64,000 nucleotides of DNA from Chitinophaga nivalis. Lineage in GTDB: Bacteria; Bacteroidota; Bacteroidia; Chitinophagales; Chitinophagaceae. The position numbers and the translations under genes were made by a program. The DNA lies in contig NZ_JAPDNR010000001.1 of the NCBI RefSeq assembly GCF_025989125.1, positions 3,082,301 through 3,146,300 of the forward strand, given 5' to 3'. Under the pieces are notes generated by a model. It ran no database searches and had not been told where the DNA came from. It saw only the letters and a program-made list of their open reading frames with translations. Of this stretch, positions 34,858 through 43,442 are shown in pieces (within the stretch, counting starts at the first letter, position 1; the number at the start of each line of letters is the position of its first letter).

Positions 34858-34941
34858 AAGCATTACGCACGTTGTGCAGTACATCGGGAAAGAGCAGGTC
34901 GCTGTGCTTTTCCAGTAACTGCTGCAGCCTGCGTAATGCTT
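34858..34941. repeat. Long intergenic hairpin between trxB and folB
   Basis: AAGCATTACGCA (34858-34869) is perfectly inverted at 34930-34941. The 60-base interior pairs further, with imperfections (GGGAAA with TTTTCC, and a GCA/TGC apex). T-rich sequence (TTTGTTTTTC) follows, so it may terminate trxB. Confidence 0.6.
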
Positions 34942-34978
34942 TGTTTTTCAGACGCCCTCATTACTCAAAATATTTGCT

Positions 34979-35329
34979 ATGTTAACGATTGCCCTGGAAC
35001 AGGCTTCTTTTCACGCTTTTCATGGTTATTATCCGGAAGAAACCATCATTGGCAATGAATTTATATTGGACGTATCGGTACGTATACCCGGTACCGTGCC
35101 GGTAGATGATTTGTCTGAAACTGTCAACTATCAGGGAATCTATGAAATAGCCCGGGATGTAATGGCTACCCCCCGTCCATTGCTGGAAGAAGTAGTGTAT
35201 GAACTCACGGATGCATTGAAACAACGTTATCCTGCTATTCAGCACAGTACCGTCACCCTGCGTAAGATGAATCCACCTATGGGCGCCAGTATCCGTAATT
35301 CTCTTGTCTCGCTGCAAAAAGATTATTGA
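34979..35329 (+). CDS. folB: Dihydroneopterin aldolase
   Basis: Folate-pathway enzyme splitting 7,8-dihydroneopterin into hydroxymethyl-dihydropterin and glycolaldehyde. Family markers seen: ALEQASFHAFHGYYPEE (the FxAxHG motif near residue 14), the glutamate in NEFILDVSV, the substrate-binding LSETVNYQGIYEIA, and the late glutamate-containing LLEEVVYELTDAL plus TVTLRKMNPPMGA. Length of 116 is usual. A hairpin separates it from trxB, so it may have its own promoter. Confidence 0.95.
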   Translation: MLTIALEQASFHAFHGYYPEETIIGNEFILDVSVRIPGTVPVDDLSETVNYQGIYEIARDVMATPRPLLEEVVYELTDALKQRYPAIQHSTVTLRKMNPPMGASIRNSLVSLQKDY

Positions 35330-35429
35330 TAATAATTTTTGTGATCCTGCCCGCGGTTTTAATTGATAATTTTCGTAGATTCATATCTATAAGTTAATCA
35401 ATAATTCGTACGCTTTAAAAATCTGTTCT

Positions 35430-36185
35430 ATGTTTAAACGGATCATGGCAATTGCGTTGCTGATAATGACCTCCCATTTTGTGAAAGCACAAAGTGTAAG
35501 TGATATGGTGGAAGAGGCCAAACAGCTGGAAAAGCAAATGAAAGAGGCAGAAGCACTGGAAAAAGATAAAGAAATCCTGAAAATACAACCCAACGAAATC
35601 ACGGCACTCACCCAGGCGAGCCAGCTGTGTTCCCGTGTCGGCAACCGGCAGAAAAGCAAATCAGATAAAGTCACTTACTTTAATCAGGCGAAAAGCTATG
35701 CCCAGCAAGCTTTGAAGATAGCCCCCGATAATGCGGATGCCAACAATGCGATGGCTGTAGCCATGGGCCGTATGGCGCTTATCTCCGGCGCAAAAGATAA
35801 AGTAGCAGCTTCCAAGGATGTTAAAAAATATGCGGAAATAGCCATCAAATTAAATCCTTCCCTGGCGCAGGCTTATCATGTACTGGGTAAGTGGAATTTT
35901 GAAGTAGCTAACCTCAATGTGTTCGAACGGGGCGCTGCTAAAATGTTATTCGGTGGCCTGCCGGAAGGTACCCTGCAGGTAGCCATCAACAACTACGAAA
36001 AGTGCCGCCAGCTTGATCCGGGTTTTATCCTCAACTATTATGAGCTGGCAAGGGCCTATAAACAAAATGATCAGCAGGACAAGGCCATCGAAGTACTCAA
36101 AAAAGCCTTAACCCTGCGGAACATCTCTCAGGACGATGCCAGCATCAAGGTTGATTGTAAAAAAATGCTGGATGATCTGCAATAA
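35430..36185 (+). CDS. Secreted TPR-repeat protein
   Basis: Signal peptide of about 20 residues (ending FVKA), a highly charged helical segment (EEAKQLEKQMKEAEALEKDKE), then tetratricopeptide-like helices: AKSYAQQALKIAPDNADANNAMAVAMGRM, KYAEIAIKLNPSLAQAYHVLGKW and YEKCRQLDPGFILNYYELARAYKQ. The layout resembles periplasmic TPR scaffold proteins. It has no catalytic motif, and the partner is unknown. Its stop codon is 8 bases from the convergent MATE gene's stop codon. Confidence 0.82.
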   Translation: MFKRIMAIALLIMTSHFVKAQSVSDMVEEAKQLEKQMKEAEALEKDKEILKIQPNEITALTQASQLCSRVGNRQKSKSDKVTYFNQAKSYAQQALKIAPDNADANNAMAVAMGRMALISGAKDKVAASKDVKKYAEIAIKLNPSLAQAYHVLGKWNFEVANLNVFERGAAKMLFGGLPEGTLQVAINNYEKCRQLDPGFILNYYELARAYKQNDQQDKAIEVLKKALTLRNISQDDASIKVDCKKMLDDLQ

Positions 36186-36193
36186 TCACCGGA

Positions 36194-37525
36194 TTAAATC
36201 TCTTTACCTTTCCATTTACCACTCCGCAGGTATATCACACAGATGATCAGAATAATGATCCAGTAAATGAAATCTGCTCCCCAGGCCAGGTGCAGGGGAC
36301 TACGCATCTTTTCTATCACGATATCGCAGTAGGCCATATAACCCACTACGGCAGTGAATTCTATAAACAGGTTCATTCTGGTGTTACCGGTACCGGTAAC
36401 GGCATTCAGCGTAATACCGGCAATGGCCATCAGTAAGGTACTGAGGGTAATGATGCGGATGGAAGGAATACTGGCTGCAATCAACTCACTGTTACTGGTA
36501 TAGATCTGCAGCAGGGTATAAGGAAACAGGTTGACCACAATACACATAAAGGTGGAGCATCCGAGGCTGATCAGCACTATCTTTTTAATAATGGTAAATA
36601 CCAGATCCGGCCGGCCCTGACCAATAATATTACTGACCATCGTATTGCAGGTAGCTGCCAGCGCCCAGGTGAAAATGCCAAACAGGCCGAATATGCTACG
36701 GAGCATATTGGAAATAGCCAGCGGTCTTTCGCCCAGGTGTTCTATGAAGATGAAAAACACAAACCAGCTGCCAATACTGAACAGAAACTGCACAATCAGC
36801 GGAGCGGAAACATTCAGGATACTTTTGATGGTACGCCAGTCGGGCCGCAGATAGCGGAATAAGCTGTACTCCAGGTGATACCGGTTGATGAACAGGATGC
36901 TGACAGCTACACTGCAGCCGGTTATTTCGGCTATAATAGAAGCAACCGCAGCACCGTTCAGGCCCAACGCAGGCAGTCCCAGTTTCCCGAAGATGAGGGT
37001 ATAGTCAAAGAAAATGTTCATCATTTCCTGGCACAGGGAAGTAATGGCCAGTACTTTGGCATGTCCGCTACCTATATAAAAGGCGTTGGTCATGCTGAGT
37101 ACCATCAGGAAAGGTAATCCCCAGATACGGATGCGGATAAACGAAACGGCCGCTTCATATATATGCGGATCATGCAGGCTTTTAGAGAAAAAGTAAGGAG
37201 CTACCAGCAATGTCAGCAGAATAGACAGCAGAGAAAAAACGAGGCCGGTCAGCAGGCCGTTGGAAAATAACTGGCCGATACCTGCCAGTTGCCGTTGTCC
37301 GGCGCGGCGGGCGATCAGTACCTGCATCCCGTTGTTCAGGCCATAGGCAATCATATACATCACCAGGTAATAAATGCCGGCAATGCCATTGGCAGCCAGT
37401 TCAAATTCACCCAGTCGTCCGAGAAAAGCGGTATTGGTAATGTGGTTTATCTGAGGGATGATCAGTGCCAGACATATAGGAGCCGCTATTTTAATGATTT
37501 GTCTGTTGGTTATCTGCAGAAGCAT
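36194..37525 (-). CDS. MATE family multidrug/Na+ antiporter
   Basis: 443-residue inner-membrane exporter with about 12 hydrophobic segments arranged as two homologous halves. The N-terminal half opens with IIKIAAPICLALIIPQINHITNTAFLGRLGEFELAANGIAG, typical of the MATE fold. Probable function is cation-coupled drug or metabolite efflux; the substrate cannot be inferred. A CAAATATA (37551-37558, reverse-strand -7 box TATATTTG) lies 25 bases upstream of the start codon. No regulator gene adjoins. Confidence 0.92.
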   Translation of the reverse strand: MLLQITNRQIIKIAAPICLALIIPQINHITNTAFLGRLGEFELAANGIAGIYYLVMYMIAYGLNNGMQVLIARRAGQRQLAGIGQLFSNGLLTGLVFSLLSILLTLLVAPYFFSKSLHDPHIYEAAVSFIRIRIWGLPFLMVLSMTNAFYIGSGHAKVLAITSLCQEMMNIFFDYTLIFGKLGLPALGLNGAAVASIIAEITGCSVAVSILFINRYHLEYSLFRYLRPDWRTIKSILNVSAPLIVQFLFSIGSWFVFFIFIEHLGERPLAISNMLRSIFGLFGIFTWALAATCNTMVSNIIGQGRPDLVFTIIKKIVLISLGCSTFMCIVVNLFPYTLLQIYTSNSELIAASIPSIRIITLSTLLMAIAGITLNAVTGTGNTRMNLFIEFTAVVGYMAYCDIVIEKMRSPLHLAWGADFIYWIIILIICVIYLRSGKWKGKEI

Positions 37526-37658
37526 AGGTTAAACTGTTATCGTCTGAAAGCAAATATAGAGTTATATGTTTATCCTGCACCCGATATTATAAAACAACAA
37601 AACCCCATCGCCAATAAACTAAAAAGGTTATTATTGTATTTCATTTGAAATGTAAAAC

Positions 37659-38534
37659 ATGCCCGTGGCTTATAATATCCATCCCGCATTTACAGTAGAC
37701 GATGAAAGCCTGCTGGAAACAGATCTGACGGCCTGTCACCTGCTGGTACTGATCGGAAGCGGTACATTCAGTTATGTGGTATATGATCCGGTGCCTAAAA
37801 AGTTCCTCGCATTAAAATCCTATCATTTTCAGCCACAGAAACAGGCTTTGGCTGATCTGGAAATGATAGAGGAAGTATTTGATACCGATAAACTGTTGTT
37901 CACTGCTTTTAAATCAGTATTGCTTTCTTTTAATACCGGCAATGGGGTATTGGTACCGGACATTTATTATATGTCTGCCGTAAAAAAAGACTACCTGCAT
38001 CTGGCGCAGCCGGAAAAAATGCAGGAAGCAATCCTGTCTGATTTGCTGCCGGGGAAACCGATTGTGAATGTATACGGTATAGATAAAGACCTGCTGGGCT
38101 TTTTACGGAAAGAATTTTCTACAGATCTGGTCTTGCATGCCAATACTGCCCTGCTGCAGTCTTATCCGCTGGACCTGGATTTTCAGGCACCCGGCGGTAT
38201 CGCATTTGTGGAAGTGCGGCAGCGCACTTTTACTGTCACGGTATATACCGGCGGAGAACTGCAGATACAGCAGGAAAGCGAATATCAACACGGATTGGAT
38301 GTTGTCTATTTTCTGGTGAATACCCTCCGGCAACTGGGCCTGCAGGAACAGCAGGTAAAGGTAAAGGTGGCCGGTGTAGTGTCGGCAGACGACGAGGTAT
38401 ATCAGGAGATGTATAAATTTATAACACGCCTGGAATGGGTACAAAGACTCCCGGGTTTCCACTACATTACGAAAATGCAGGAAATCCCGGGCTATTATTT
38501 TCATAACTTGTATGCGTTAGCATTATGCGTATAA
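37659..38534 (+). CDS. DUF3822 family protein
   Basis: 291-residue cytoplasmic protein without signal peptide or TM. It has an actin-fold-like pattern: glycine-rich LLVLIGSGTFSYVVYDP near residue 30 and, in the second half, FVEVRQRTFTVTVYTGGELQIQQE and HGLDVVYFLVNTLRQLGL. The family usually precedes rsmD in Bacteroidetes, as here with a 10-base overlap, which points to translational coupling and perhaps a role linked to ribosome assembly. That link is inferred from context only. Confidence 0.88.
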   Translation: MPVAYNIHPAFTVDDESLLETDLTACHLLVLIGSGTFSYVVYDPVPKKFLALKSYHFQPQKQALADLEMIEEVFDTDKLLFTAFKSVLLSFNTGNGVLVPDIYYMSAVKKDYLHLAQPEKMQEAILSDLLPGKPIVNVYGIDKDLLGFLRKEFSTDLVLHANTALLQSYPLDLDFQAPGGIAFVEVRQRTFTVTVYTGGELQIQQESEYQHGLDVVYFLVNTLRQLGLQEQQVKVKVAGVVSADDEVYQEMYKFITRLEWVQRLPGFHYITKMQEIPGYYFHNLYALALCV

Positions 38535-39079
38535 TCGGAGGAGCGAGTGGCGGCAGAAAAATACAACCACCGGCAAAAATGCCTAATACCAGGCCCACTA
38601 CAGATATCGCCAAAGGTGGATTGTTTAATATTATAGAGAACAACCTGGATATCTCATCTTTAAAAACACTGGATATTTTTGGAGGTACCGGAAGTATCAG
38701 CTACGAGCTGGCTTCCCGGGGAGCAACAGACATGACTGTCGTGGAAAAAGATCCGGCGATGGCTGCTTTTATTATTAAAACAGCCCAGGCCTTGCAGATC
38801 GATACCCTGAAAACGGTGAAAATGGATGTGTTCAAATACCTGCAGCAATGCACGGAAAAATTTGATCTCATTTTTGCAGATCCGCCATATATGATGGAAA
38901 CGCTGGACCAGCTCCCCCTGATCATTTTTGAAAGAGAGCTGCTGCAGCCGGAAGGATGGCTGGTCGTAGAGCATACCCAACACGGTAAATTCAGTGAATA
39001 TGATTATTACCGTACCGAAAGGAACTACGGATCTACCGTTTTCTCTGTTTTTATTAACCGGCCGGAATTAAAACGCTGA
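38525..39079 (+). CDS. rsmD: 16S rRNA (guanine966-N2)-methyltransferase
   Basis: Methylates G966 of 16S rRNA during 30S assembly. The start MRIIGGASGGRKIQPP, the RPTTDIAKGGLFNII motif, LDIFGGTGSISYELASRGA (SAM site) and the catalytic LIFADPPYMM (NPPY-type) near residue 120 are all present. Length of 184 is typical. It overlaps DUF3822 by 10 bases and is followed within 34 bases by coaD, so an operon DUF3822-rsmD-coaD-thioesterase is likely. Confidence 0.96.
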   Translation: MRIIGGASGGRKIQPPAKMPNTRPTTDIAKGGLFNIIENNLDISSLKTLDIFGGTGSISYELASRGATDMTVVEKDPAMAAFIIKTAQALQIDTLKTVKMDVFKYLQQCTEKFDLIFADPPYMMETLDQLPLIIFERELLQPEGWLVVEHTQHGKFSEYDYYRTERNYGSTVFSVFINRPELKR

Positions 39080-39113
39080 CGGAAAGAGTCACCTTAAAAA
39101 CCGATAAACCCTT

Positions 39114-39590
39114 ATGAGAATTTGTTTATTCCCGGGTACATTCGATCCTATTACACTCGGGCATACGGATGTCATTAACCGGGCATTGGACCTGTTTGAC
39201 CGCCTGGTCATCGGGATTGGTGTCAATAGCAATAAAACACCTATGTTCACGCTGGAAGACCGGATCGCCTGGATGCAGGAGATTTACCGGAACGACCCGC
39301 GGGTAGCCGTAGCTGCCTATAAAGGCCTCACCATTGATTACTGTAAGGAGATAGACGCCCGTTTTATTCTCCGTGGTATCAGGGGAGTAGCTGATTTTGA
39401 ATACGAAAAGGCCATTGCAGATGTGAATCGCACCATTGCTCCACAGGTAGAAACAATATTTCTGACTACTTCTCCGCAATATGCCAGTGTGGCTTCTACG
39501 TTGGTGAGGGATATTCACCGGTATGGCGGGGATGTGGCGCCATTTCTGCCGGCAGCTGTGCGGGAAGGCATCCTGAAATTAAAGCCGTAA
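39114..39590 (+). CDS. coaD: Pantetheine-phosphate adenylyltransferase
   Basis: Fourth step of coenzyme A synthesis: 4'-phosphopantetheine plus ATP gives dephospho-CoA. The nucleotidyltransferase HxGH-type signature is in FPGTFDPITLGHTDVINRA near residue 8. The ISSTxxR-like motif appears as YASVASTLVRDI near residue 125. Length of 158 is normal. Its product is the substrate of CoaE at 17.0 kb. It is cotranscribed with rsmD, as often in Bacteroidetes. Confidence 0.97.
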   Translation: MRICLFPGTFDPITLGHTDVINRALDLFDRLVIGIGVNSNKTPMFTLEDRIAWMQEIYRNDPRVAVAAYKGLTIDYCKEIDARFILRGIRGVADFEYEKAIADVNRTIAPQVETIFLTTSPQYASVASTLVRDIHRYGGDVAPFLPAAVREGILKLKP

Positions 39591-39609
39591 TACTTTAAAC
39601 GCTGACGAT

Positions 39610-40041
39610 ATGAAAACGATCTGGCATTCACTACAGGTGTCACTGGACCAGCTGAATGAAATGAACAGCAGTACCATGGCAGAACACCTGGAAATGGAAT
39701 TTACGGAAATAGGCCCCGATTATCTGAAAATGATGATGCCGGTAGACAAAAGAACGCATCAGCCTTATGGGTTACTGCATGGTGGCGCTTCTGTAGCACT
39801 GGCAGAAACGGTGGGCAGTATGGCTTCCGCACTGATCATTGATCCGGAGAAACAGATTTGTGTAGGAATGGAGATTAATGCCAATCATGTACGTGGGGTT
39901 AAGAGCGGGTATGTACATGCCTGCGCACGCCCTTTGCATATCGGCGCATCCAGTCATGTATGGGATATCCGCCTGACAGACGACCAGCATAAACTGGTAT
40001 GCGTAAGCCGGCTCACAGTAGCGGTATTGGCTAAACGCTGA
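39610..40041 (+). CDS. Hotdog-fold thioesterase (PaaI/YdiI type)
   Basis: 143-residue acyl-CoA thioesterase. Family landmarks: MAEHLEMEFTEIGPDYLKMMMPVDKRTHQPYGLLHGGASVALAET, with the conserved HGG near residue 57 and the catalytic acidic residue in ALAETVGS near 65. The type hydrolyses 1,4-dihydroxy-2-naphthoyl-CoA or aryl-acyl-CoA. No menaquinone or phenylacetate genes adjoin, so the substrate is undecided. Last gene of the DUF3822-rsmD-coaD operon, 19 bases after coaD. Confidence 0.9.
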   Translation: MKTIWHSLQVSLDQLNEMNSSTMAEHLEMEFTEIGPDYLKMMMPVDKRTHQPYGLLHGGASVALAETVGSMASALIIDPEKQICVGMEINANHVRGVKSGYVHACARPLHIGASSHVWDIRLTDDQHKLVCVSRLTVAVLAKR

Positions 40042-40049
40042 TGACATCA

Positions 40050-40093
40050 TATCCCGTGATCCGAATGGTAAAAAACAACCGGATCACGGGATA
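40050..40093. terminator. Bidirectional terminator-like hairpin
   Basis: A perfect 14-bp stem (40050-40063 with 40080-40093) encloses a 16-base A-rich loop. It lies between convergent stop codons (thioesterase at 40041, NUDIX at 40105). No strong T-run follows it. Confidence 0.7.
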
Positions 40094-40104
40094 CCTGTTA
40101 TATT

Positions 40105-40728
40105 TTATATAATACCGGCCGCCCGGAATACCTCCCTGATATTTTCATAGGAGAACTTCAGGTACTTCTCTATATTTTCCGGTTTTATCCACTGGATGTC
40201 TACAATATCTTCTTCTATCTGTGGAACGGTCAGCTCTGTACCGGTAAACTGCATCCGGTACCAGTAGGTATGTTTTAAAACCTTCTTGTTCTTCATCGGG
40301 TAATAATGGAAGGTTTCATTGATTTTATGTTCGAGGGATACTTTACTTAAGCCCGTTTCTTCTGCTACTTCCCGCAGCGCGCAGGTTTCCAGATCTTCTC
40401 CCGGGTCCTGTTTGCCTTTAGGCAGGTCCCATTTGCCTCTCCGGAAGATCAGCAGTACTTCTCCAGCCGGATTGGTGACCAATCCACCAGCTGCCACCAG
40501 GGTGGTAAAATGGAGTGATACTTTTTTGAAAAGCTGTTTTACATCTTCCGTAATAAACACGGCTGCTGCTGCCCGGCCGTCTTCCAGTTGCTGTAATACA
40601 CTGCCTATTTTTTCGGTGTCCGGATTATTATAAACGGTGGCTGTTGCAAATGGCGCCGGTACGGATGCGGTATCAGCGCTTAACAGCAATGGGCGCTCGT
40701 TGAGATAGATGGTAAGGTTTGTTTGCAT
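40105..40728 (-). CDS. NUDIX hydrolase
   Basis: The NUDIX box GKQDPGEDLETCALREVAEETGL, near residues 103-125, fits GX5EX7REUXEEXGU exactly. Downstream, HKINETFHYYPMKNKKVLKHTYWYRM resembles the diadenosine-polyphosphate and nucleotide-sugar branch. The N-terminal 70 residues form a separate, less conserved domain (start MQTNLTIYLNERPLLLSAD). The product hydrolyses a nucleoside diphosphate linked to another moiety; the substrate cannot be named. The start is 1-2 dozen bases from a region also used as the pyrE upstream, on the opposite strand. Confidence 0.9.
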   Translation of the reverse strand: MQTNLTIYLNERPLLLSADTASVPAPFATATVYNNPDTEKIGSVLQQLEDGRAAAAVFITEDVKQLFKKVSLHFTTLVAAGGLVTNPAGEVLLIFRRGKWDLPKGKQDPGEDLETCALREVAEETGLSKVSLEHKINETFHYYPMKNKKVLKHTYWYRMQFTGTELTVPQIEEDIVDIQWIKPENIEKYLKFSYENIREVFRAAGII

Positions 40729-40858
40729 GCCTGCAAATGTAGGGAGGAACGACTGAATTCAGGTAGATTAAGTGAAAATGGAAAGGGCTGTTTCAGTGGT
40801 ATTATTGCAAGAAGCTGGTTATTAGCGTCTCAATTATCTGCATTTATATCATCAGGTG

Positions 40859-40888
40859 TTTGCATTCCGGTAAATCATAGTATTTTTG
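40859..40888 (+). promoter_or_regulatory. Promoter of pyrE, near-leaderless
   Basis: TTTG at 40859-40862 and TATTTTTG at 40881-40888 are 18 bases apart. The start codon ATG at 40897 is only 8 bases past the -7 box, so the mRNA leader would be almost absent. Confidence 0.75.
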
Positions 40889-40896
40889 ATGCTTGT

Positions 40897-41532
40897 ATGA
40901 GTACAGTAAGCGAAAAACAAGTTGCAGAAAGATTACTGCAGGTGCAGGCCGTAAAGTTAAGTCCTGCACAGCCTTTTACATGGGCTTCCGGCTGGAAATC
41001 GCCGATATATTGCGATAACAGGAAGATTTTATCTTATCCGTACGTGCGCGATTATGTTAAATCTGAGTTGTGCAATGTGGTGTTCGAAACATTCCCCGAT
41101 GCAGCTGTTATCGCGGGTGTGGCCACTGCAGGTATTCCGCATGGCGCCCTCGTGGCAGACCAGCTGAAGCTGCCTTTTATCTACGTGCGTTCCAAGCCGA
41201 AAGAGCATGGAATGGGTAACCAGATCGAAGGTGTATTGCAGCCCGGCCAGCAGGTGGTAGTAGTGGAAGACCTGATCTCTACCGGTAAAAGCAGTCTGGA
41301 AGCTGTACAGGCGATCCGTGCTGCCGGTGGTGAAGTAATCGGTATGGTATCTATCTTTAACTATGGCTTTGATGTGGCAGTACAGGCTTTTGCCGCTGCA
41401 GGCGTACCTTATCATTCCCTGAGTAATTATGATGCATTGATTACCCTGGCAGCAGAAAAAGGTATTGTTTCTGCAGATGATATCGCTACGTTGCAATCCT
41501 GGAGAAGCGCGCCGGATCAGTGGGGTAAATAG
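40897..41532 (+). CDS. pyrE: Orotate phosphoribosyltransferase
   Basis: Pyrimidine synthesis: orotate plus PRPP gives OMP. The start at 40897 (MSTVSEKQVAERLL) gives 211 residues, the normal length; the frame is open from 40723, but the extra 58 codons contain no homology pattern and overlap the promoter. Diagnostic segments: FTWASGWKSPIYCDNRKIL near residue 28, AGVATAGIPHGALVAD, YVRSKPKEHGMGNQIEG (catalytic loop) and the PRPP-binding VVVVEDLISTGKSSLEAV. Single gene. Confidence 0.96.
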   Translation: MSTVSEKQVAERLLQVQAVKLSPAQPFTWASGWKSPIYCDNRKILSYPYVRDYVKSELCNVVFETFPDAAVIAGVATAGIPHGALVADQLKLPFIYVRSKPKEHGMGNQIEGVLQPGQQVVVVEDLISTGKSSLEAVQAIRAAGGEVIGMVSIFNYGFDVAVQAFAAAGVPYHSLSNYDALITLAAEKGIVSADDIATLQSWRSAPDQWGK

Positions 41533-41569
41533 GTTTTTTTGTATATTCGGACGTTAAATCAACTATACT

Positions 41570-41944
41570 ATGCGTATCCTGAAATTAGTAATGTTGCTGT
41601 TGGTCACCAGCGTTGGCATGGCCGTAGCGCAACAGAAACAGAAGTCTATTTTAACTGCAAAAATCAGTACACCTACCGTTCAATGTGAATCCTGCAAGAA
41701 TCGTATTGAAAGATACATCAGTCAGGAAGAAGGGGTACAGTCCGTAAAAGTAGATTATAAGAAACACCTCACTACCGTGAAATACTGGAGTGACCGTACC
41801 AATATCGAAAACATTAAAACAGGTATTGCCAATGCAGGATATGATGCAGATAACATTACTGCCAATCCGGAGTCATACGCAAAACTGCCTACCTGCTGCA
41901 AGAAACCGGAAGACGGTGGCGGCATGGATAAAAAGAAAAACTAA
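41570..41944 (+). CDS. Secreted heavy-metal-associated (HMA) domain protein
   Basis: Signal peptide of 21 residues (ending GMAVAQ) and one ferredoxin-like HMA domain. The metal-binding CESCKNRIE (CxxC) is near residue 39. Further Cys residues near the C-terminus (LPTCCKKPED) and a Gly/Lys tail could also bind metal. Copper or zinc capture in the periplasm is likely by family analogy (MerP, CopZ). No ATPase or regulator adjoins. Length of 124 and the short intergenic gap from pyrE (37 bases) leave open cotranscription with it. Confidence 0.88.
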   Translation: MRILKLVMLLLVTSVGMAVAQQKQKSILTAKISTPTVQCESCKNRIERYISQEEGVQSVKVDYKKHLTTVKYWSDRTNIENIKTGIANAGYDADNITANPESYAKLPTCCKKPEDGGGMDKKKN

Positions 41945-41952
41945 TTTTTCGG

Positions 41953-41990
41953 ATTCCGGTCATCCCGCAGTAACGCGGGATGACCGGAAT
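41953..41990 (+). terminator. Intrinsic terminator of the HMA protein gene
   Basis: A perfect 16-bp stem (41953-41968 with 41975-41990) closes a 6-base loop. It is followed by TATATAT rather than a plain T-run. It overlaps the first possible start codon of the next gene. Confidence 0.8.
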
Positions 41991-42585
41991 TATATATGGC
42001 CCCCCTTATTTGTTTCCCATTCATTCCTCGTCCACATATCCTATTCTCTTTAATCCGCTGAAGCACCACCTGGCTGCATTACAGGACATACTATTGCAGG
42101 CTGCGCCGGAGGCTTTTCCCACACAATTATTGGTATTGGGTAATTCCCAGATGGATATGTACCATGGACCATTGTCCGTAGCTACTATTTTCCAGGAAAT
42201 CATGACCGGCTTACATGGGGCAGGTATCGCCTCTCAGGCAGATTTTGAGGCCTGGTTAGCCGGTAAGGGTGGTTATGCAGACATGATCTTGTCTGATGGA
42301 GCCACCTGGATATTACGGCTGGCAGCAAACCAGTCTGCCTATATTCATCTGCATCCGGGGAGATATAGCAGGCATACAACGCGGATAAAAGCGACGGCAT
42401 TAAAAACGGTCCTGGCTTACCGGATGAAGCAGCAATGGCAGCAGTTGCCCGTAGGTAGTTTACGGGAACAAATCAACGAAATACGGCAACAACTGGCACT
42501 TTCTCCTTTGCGGTCGCTGGCAGAAAGTGAACATTTGCGCCGGGTAATGGTAATAGTGGGTGTGCGTTTATCAGAAGAAATTTAG
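41980..42585 (+). CDS. Hypothetical cytoplasmic protein
   Basis: 201 codons with no signal peptide or TM. Sequence such as HHLAALQDILLQAAPEAFP and MYHGPLSVATIFQEIMTGLHGAGI, plus the C-terminal SLREQINEIRQQLALSPLRSLAESEHLRRVMVIVGVRL, reads like a real alpha-helical protein, but I do not recognise the family. The first ATG lies in the arm of the preceding terminator, so the true start is probably downstream (TTG 42010 is one option). The 3' end overlaps the convergent lipoprotein gene by 15 bases. Confidence 0.65.
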   Translation: MTGIIYGPPYLFPIHSSSTYPILFNPLKHHLAALQDILLQAAPEAFPTQLLVLGNSQMDMYHGPLSVATIFQEIMTGLHGAGIASQADFEAWLAGKGGYADMILSDGATWILRLAANQSAYIHLHPGRYSRHTTRIKATALKTVLAYRMKQQWQQLPVGSLREQINEIRQQLALSPLRSLAESEHLRRVMVIVGVRLSEEI

Positions 42586-43026
42586 GGCTTGTCTGGTTTC
42601 GCATTTTATCGGAAATGGCAGGTAAATGCCGCCTTTTCCAACTTTACATTTGCCGGTAGCTTTAATCGTCACTTCTTTATTGGAAAATGCGCTCAGGGCA
42701 TTTTGAAATACATTGGCCATATTTACTTCGAGGCGTACCGGAAAATAAAAAGTATCTCTTGCCGGAATGTAAATCATGGTGTCCTGTATGGAATGTCCTA
42801 CCGGAGTTTCATCAAGGAAGAGGTCGAAATCGGCGTCTTTTAATTGTAATTTGTAATTATTGGGATTGTAATATGCCAGAGTCATCCGTACGATACTTTT
42901 GGACATACCCAGCTCGTCCATACTGATACCGGCTACTCTCACAAACTGGATATCCTTCATTTTTTCGCAGGAGCTGGTAAGTCCCCAGGTGGCAAAAATT
43001 ACCAGCAATAATCGGATTGCTTTCAT
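42571..43026 (-). CDS. LEA14-like lipoprotein
   Basis: Signal sequence with lipobox TSSC (Cys20). The mature part is a small beta sandwich of LEA type 2 (WHy) style: the start MKDIQFVRVAGISMDELGMSKSIVRMTLAYYNPNNYKLQLKDADFDLFLD has the expected N-P-N turn, and the C-terminus ends in KCKVGKGGIYLPFPIKCE. Function is not known for bacterial members beyond association with the envelope. The stop codon is within the end of the neighbouring forward gene, overlapping by 15 bases. Confidence 0.85.
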   Translation of the reverse strand: MKAIRLLLVIFATWGLTSSCEKMKDIQFVRVAGISMDELGMSKSIVRMTLAYYNPNNYKLQLKDADFDLFLDETPVGHSIQDTMIYIPARDTFYFPVRLEVNMANVFQNALSAFSNKEVTIKATGKCKVGKGGIYLPFPIKCETRQALNFF

Positions 43027-43442
43027 CAGCTGAACAGGTTAATTGAATTTTTATCAAACCTAGTATAAAGGTTTTAGTTATCAAAAAGCGAGGTTTGAAT
43101 TAGGAAACTTTTAACGCAACGGTGGCAAAAGGGGAGGAAACCTTTATTTAAATAGTTAATAAAATACATATAAAAAAACATTTCCTTTAGAAATAATTGC
43201 TATCTTCATATTCCTTCCTGTGTTCGCTGAAAATGAACACTTTTTCCACTAAATTCTTTAGTATTTTTGCATTTGCCGGCTGCTTAAGATAAAGCAGGGC
43301 ATTACTAATTCATTTAGCATATTTATTAGTTTTCTATGAATTGTGAATCAGTTATTTAACATTAATTGTTAAGTAATTAATTATAAGTGAATGACAATCG
43401 GAGCTCCTGTTTTGGGGTGCAATAACTTAAAATTTTGACAAT
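43027..43442. other. AT-rich intergenic region upstream of wbqC
   Basis: 416 bases separating divergent genes. TATTTTTG at 43262-43269 matches the -7 box and would start a leader of about 170 bases. TTAACA/TGTTAA at 43356-43372 forms a small inverted repeat. No ORF was recognised. Confidence 0.5.

Noticed and set aside
40723..40896. N-terminal extension of pyrE in the same open frame
   Set aside because: It lacks any OPRTase pattern, covers the pyrE promoter, and the normal 211-residue start is at 40897.
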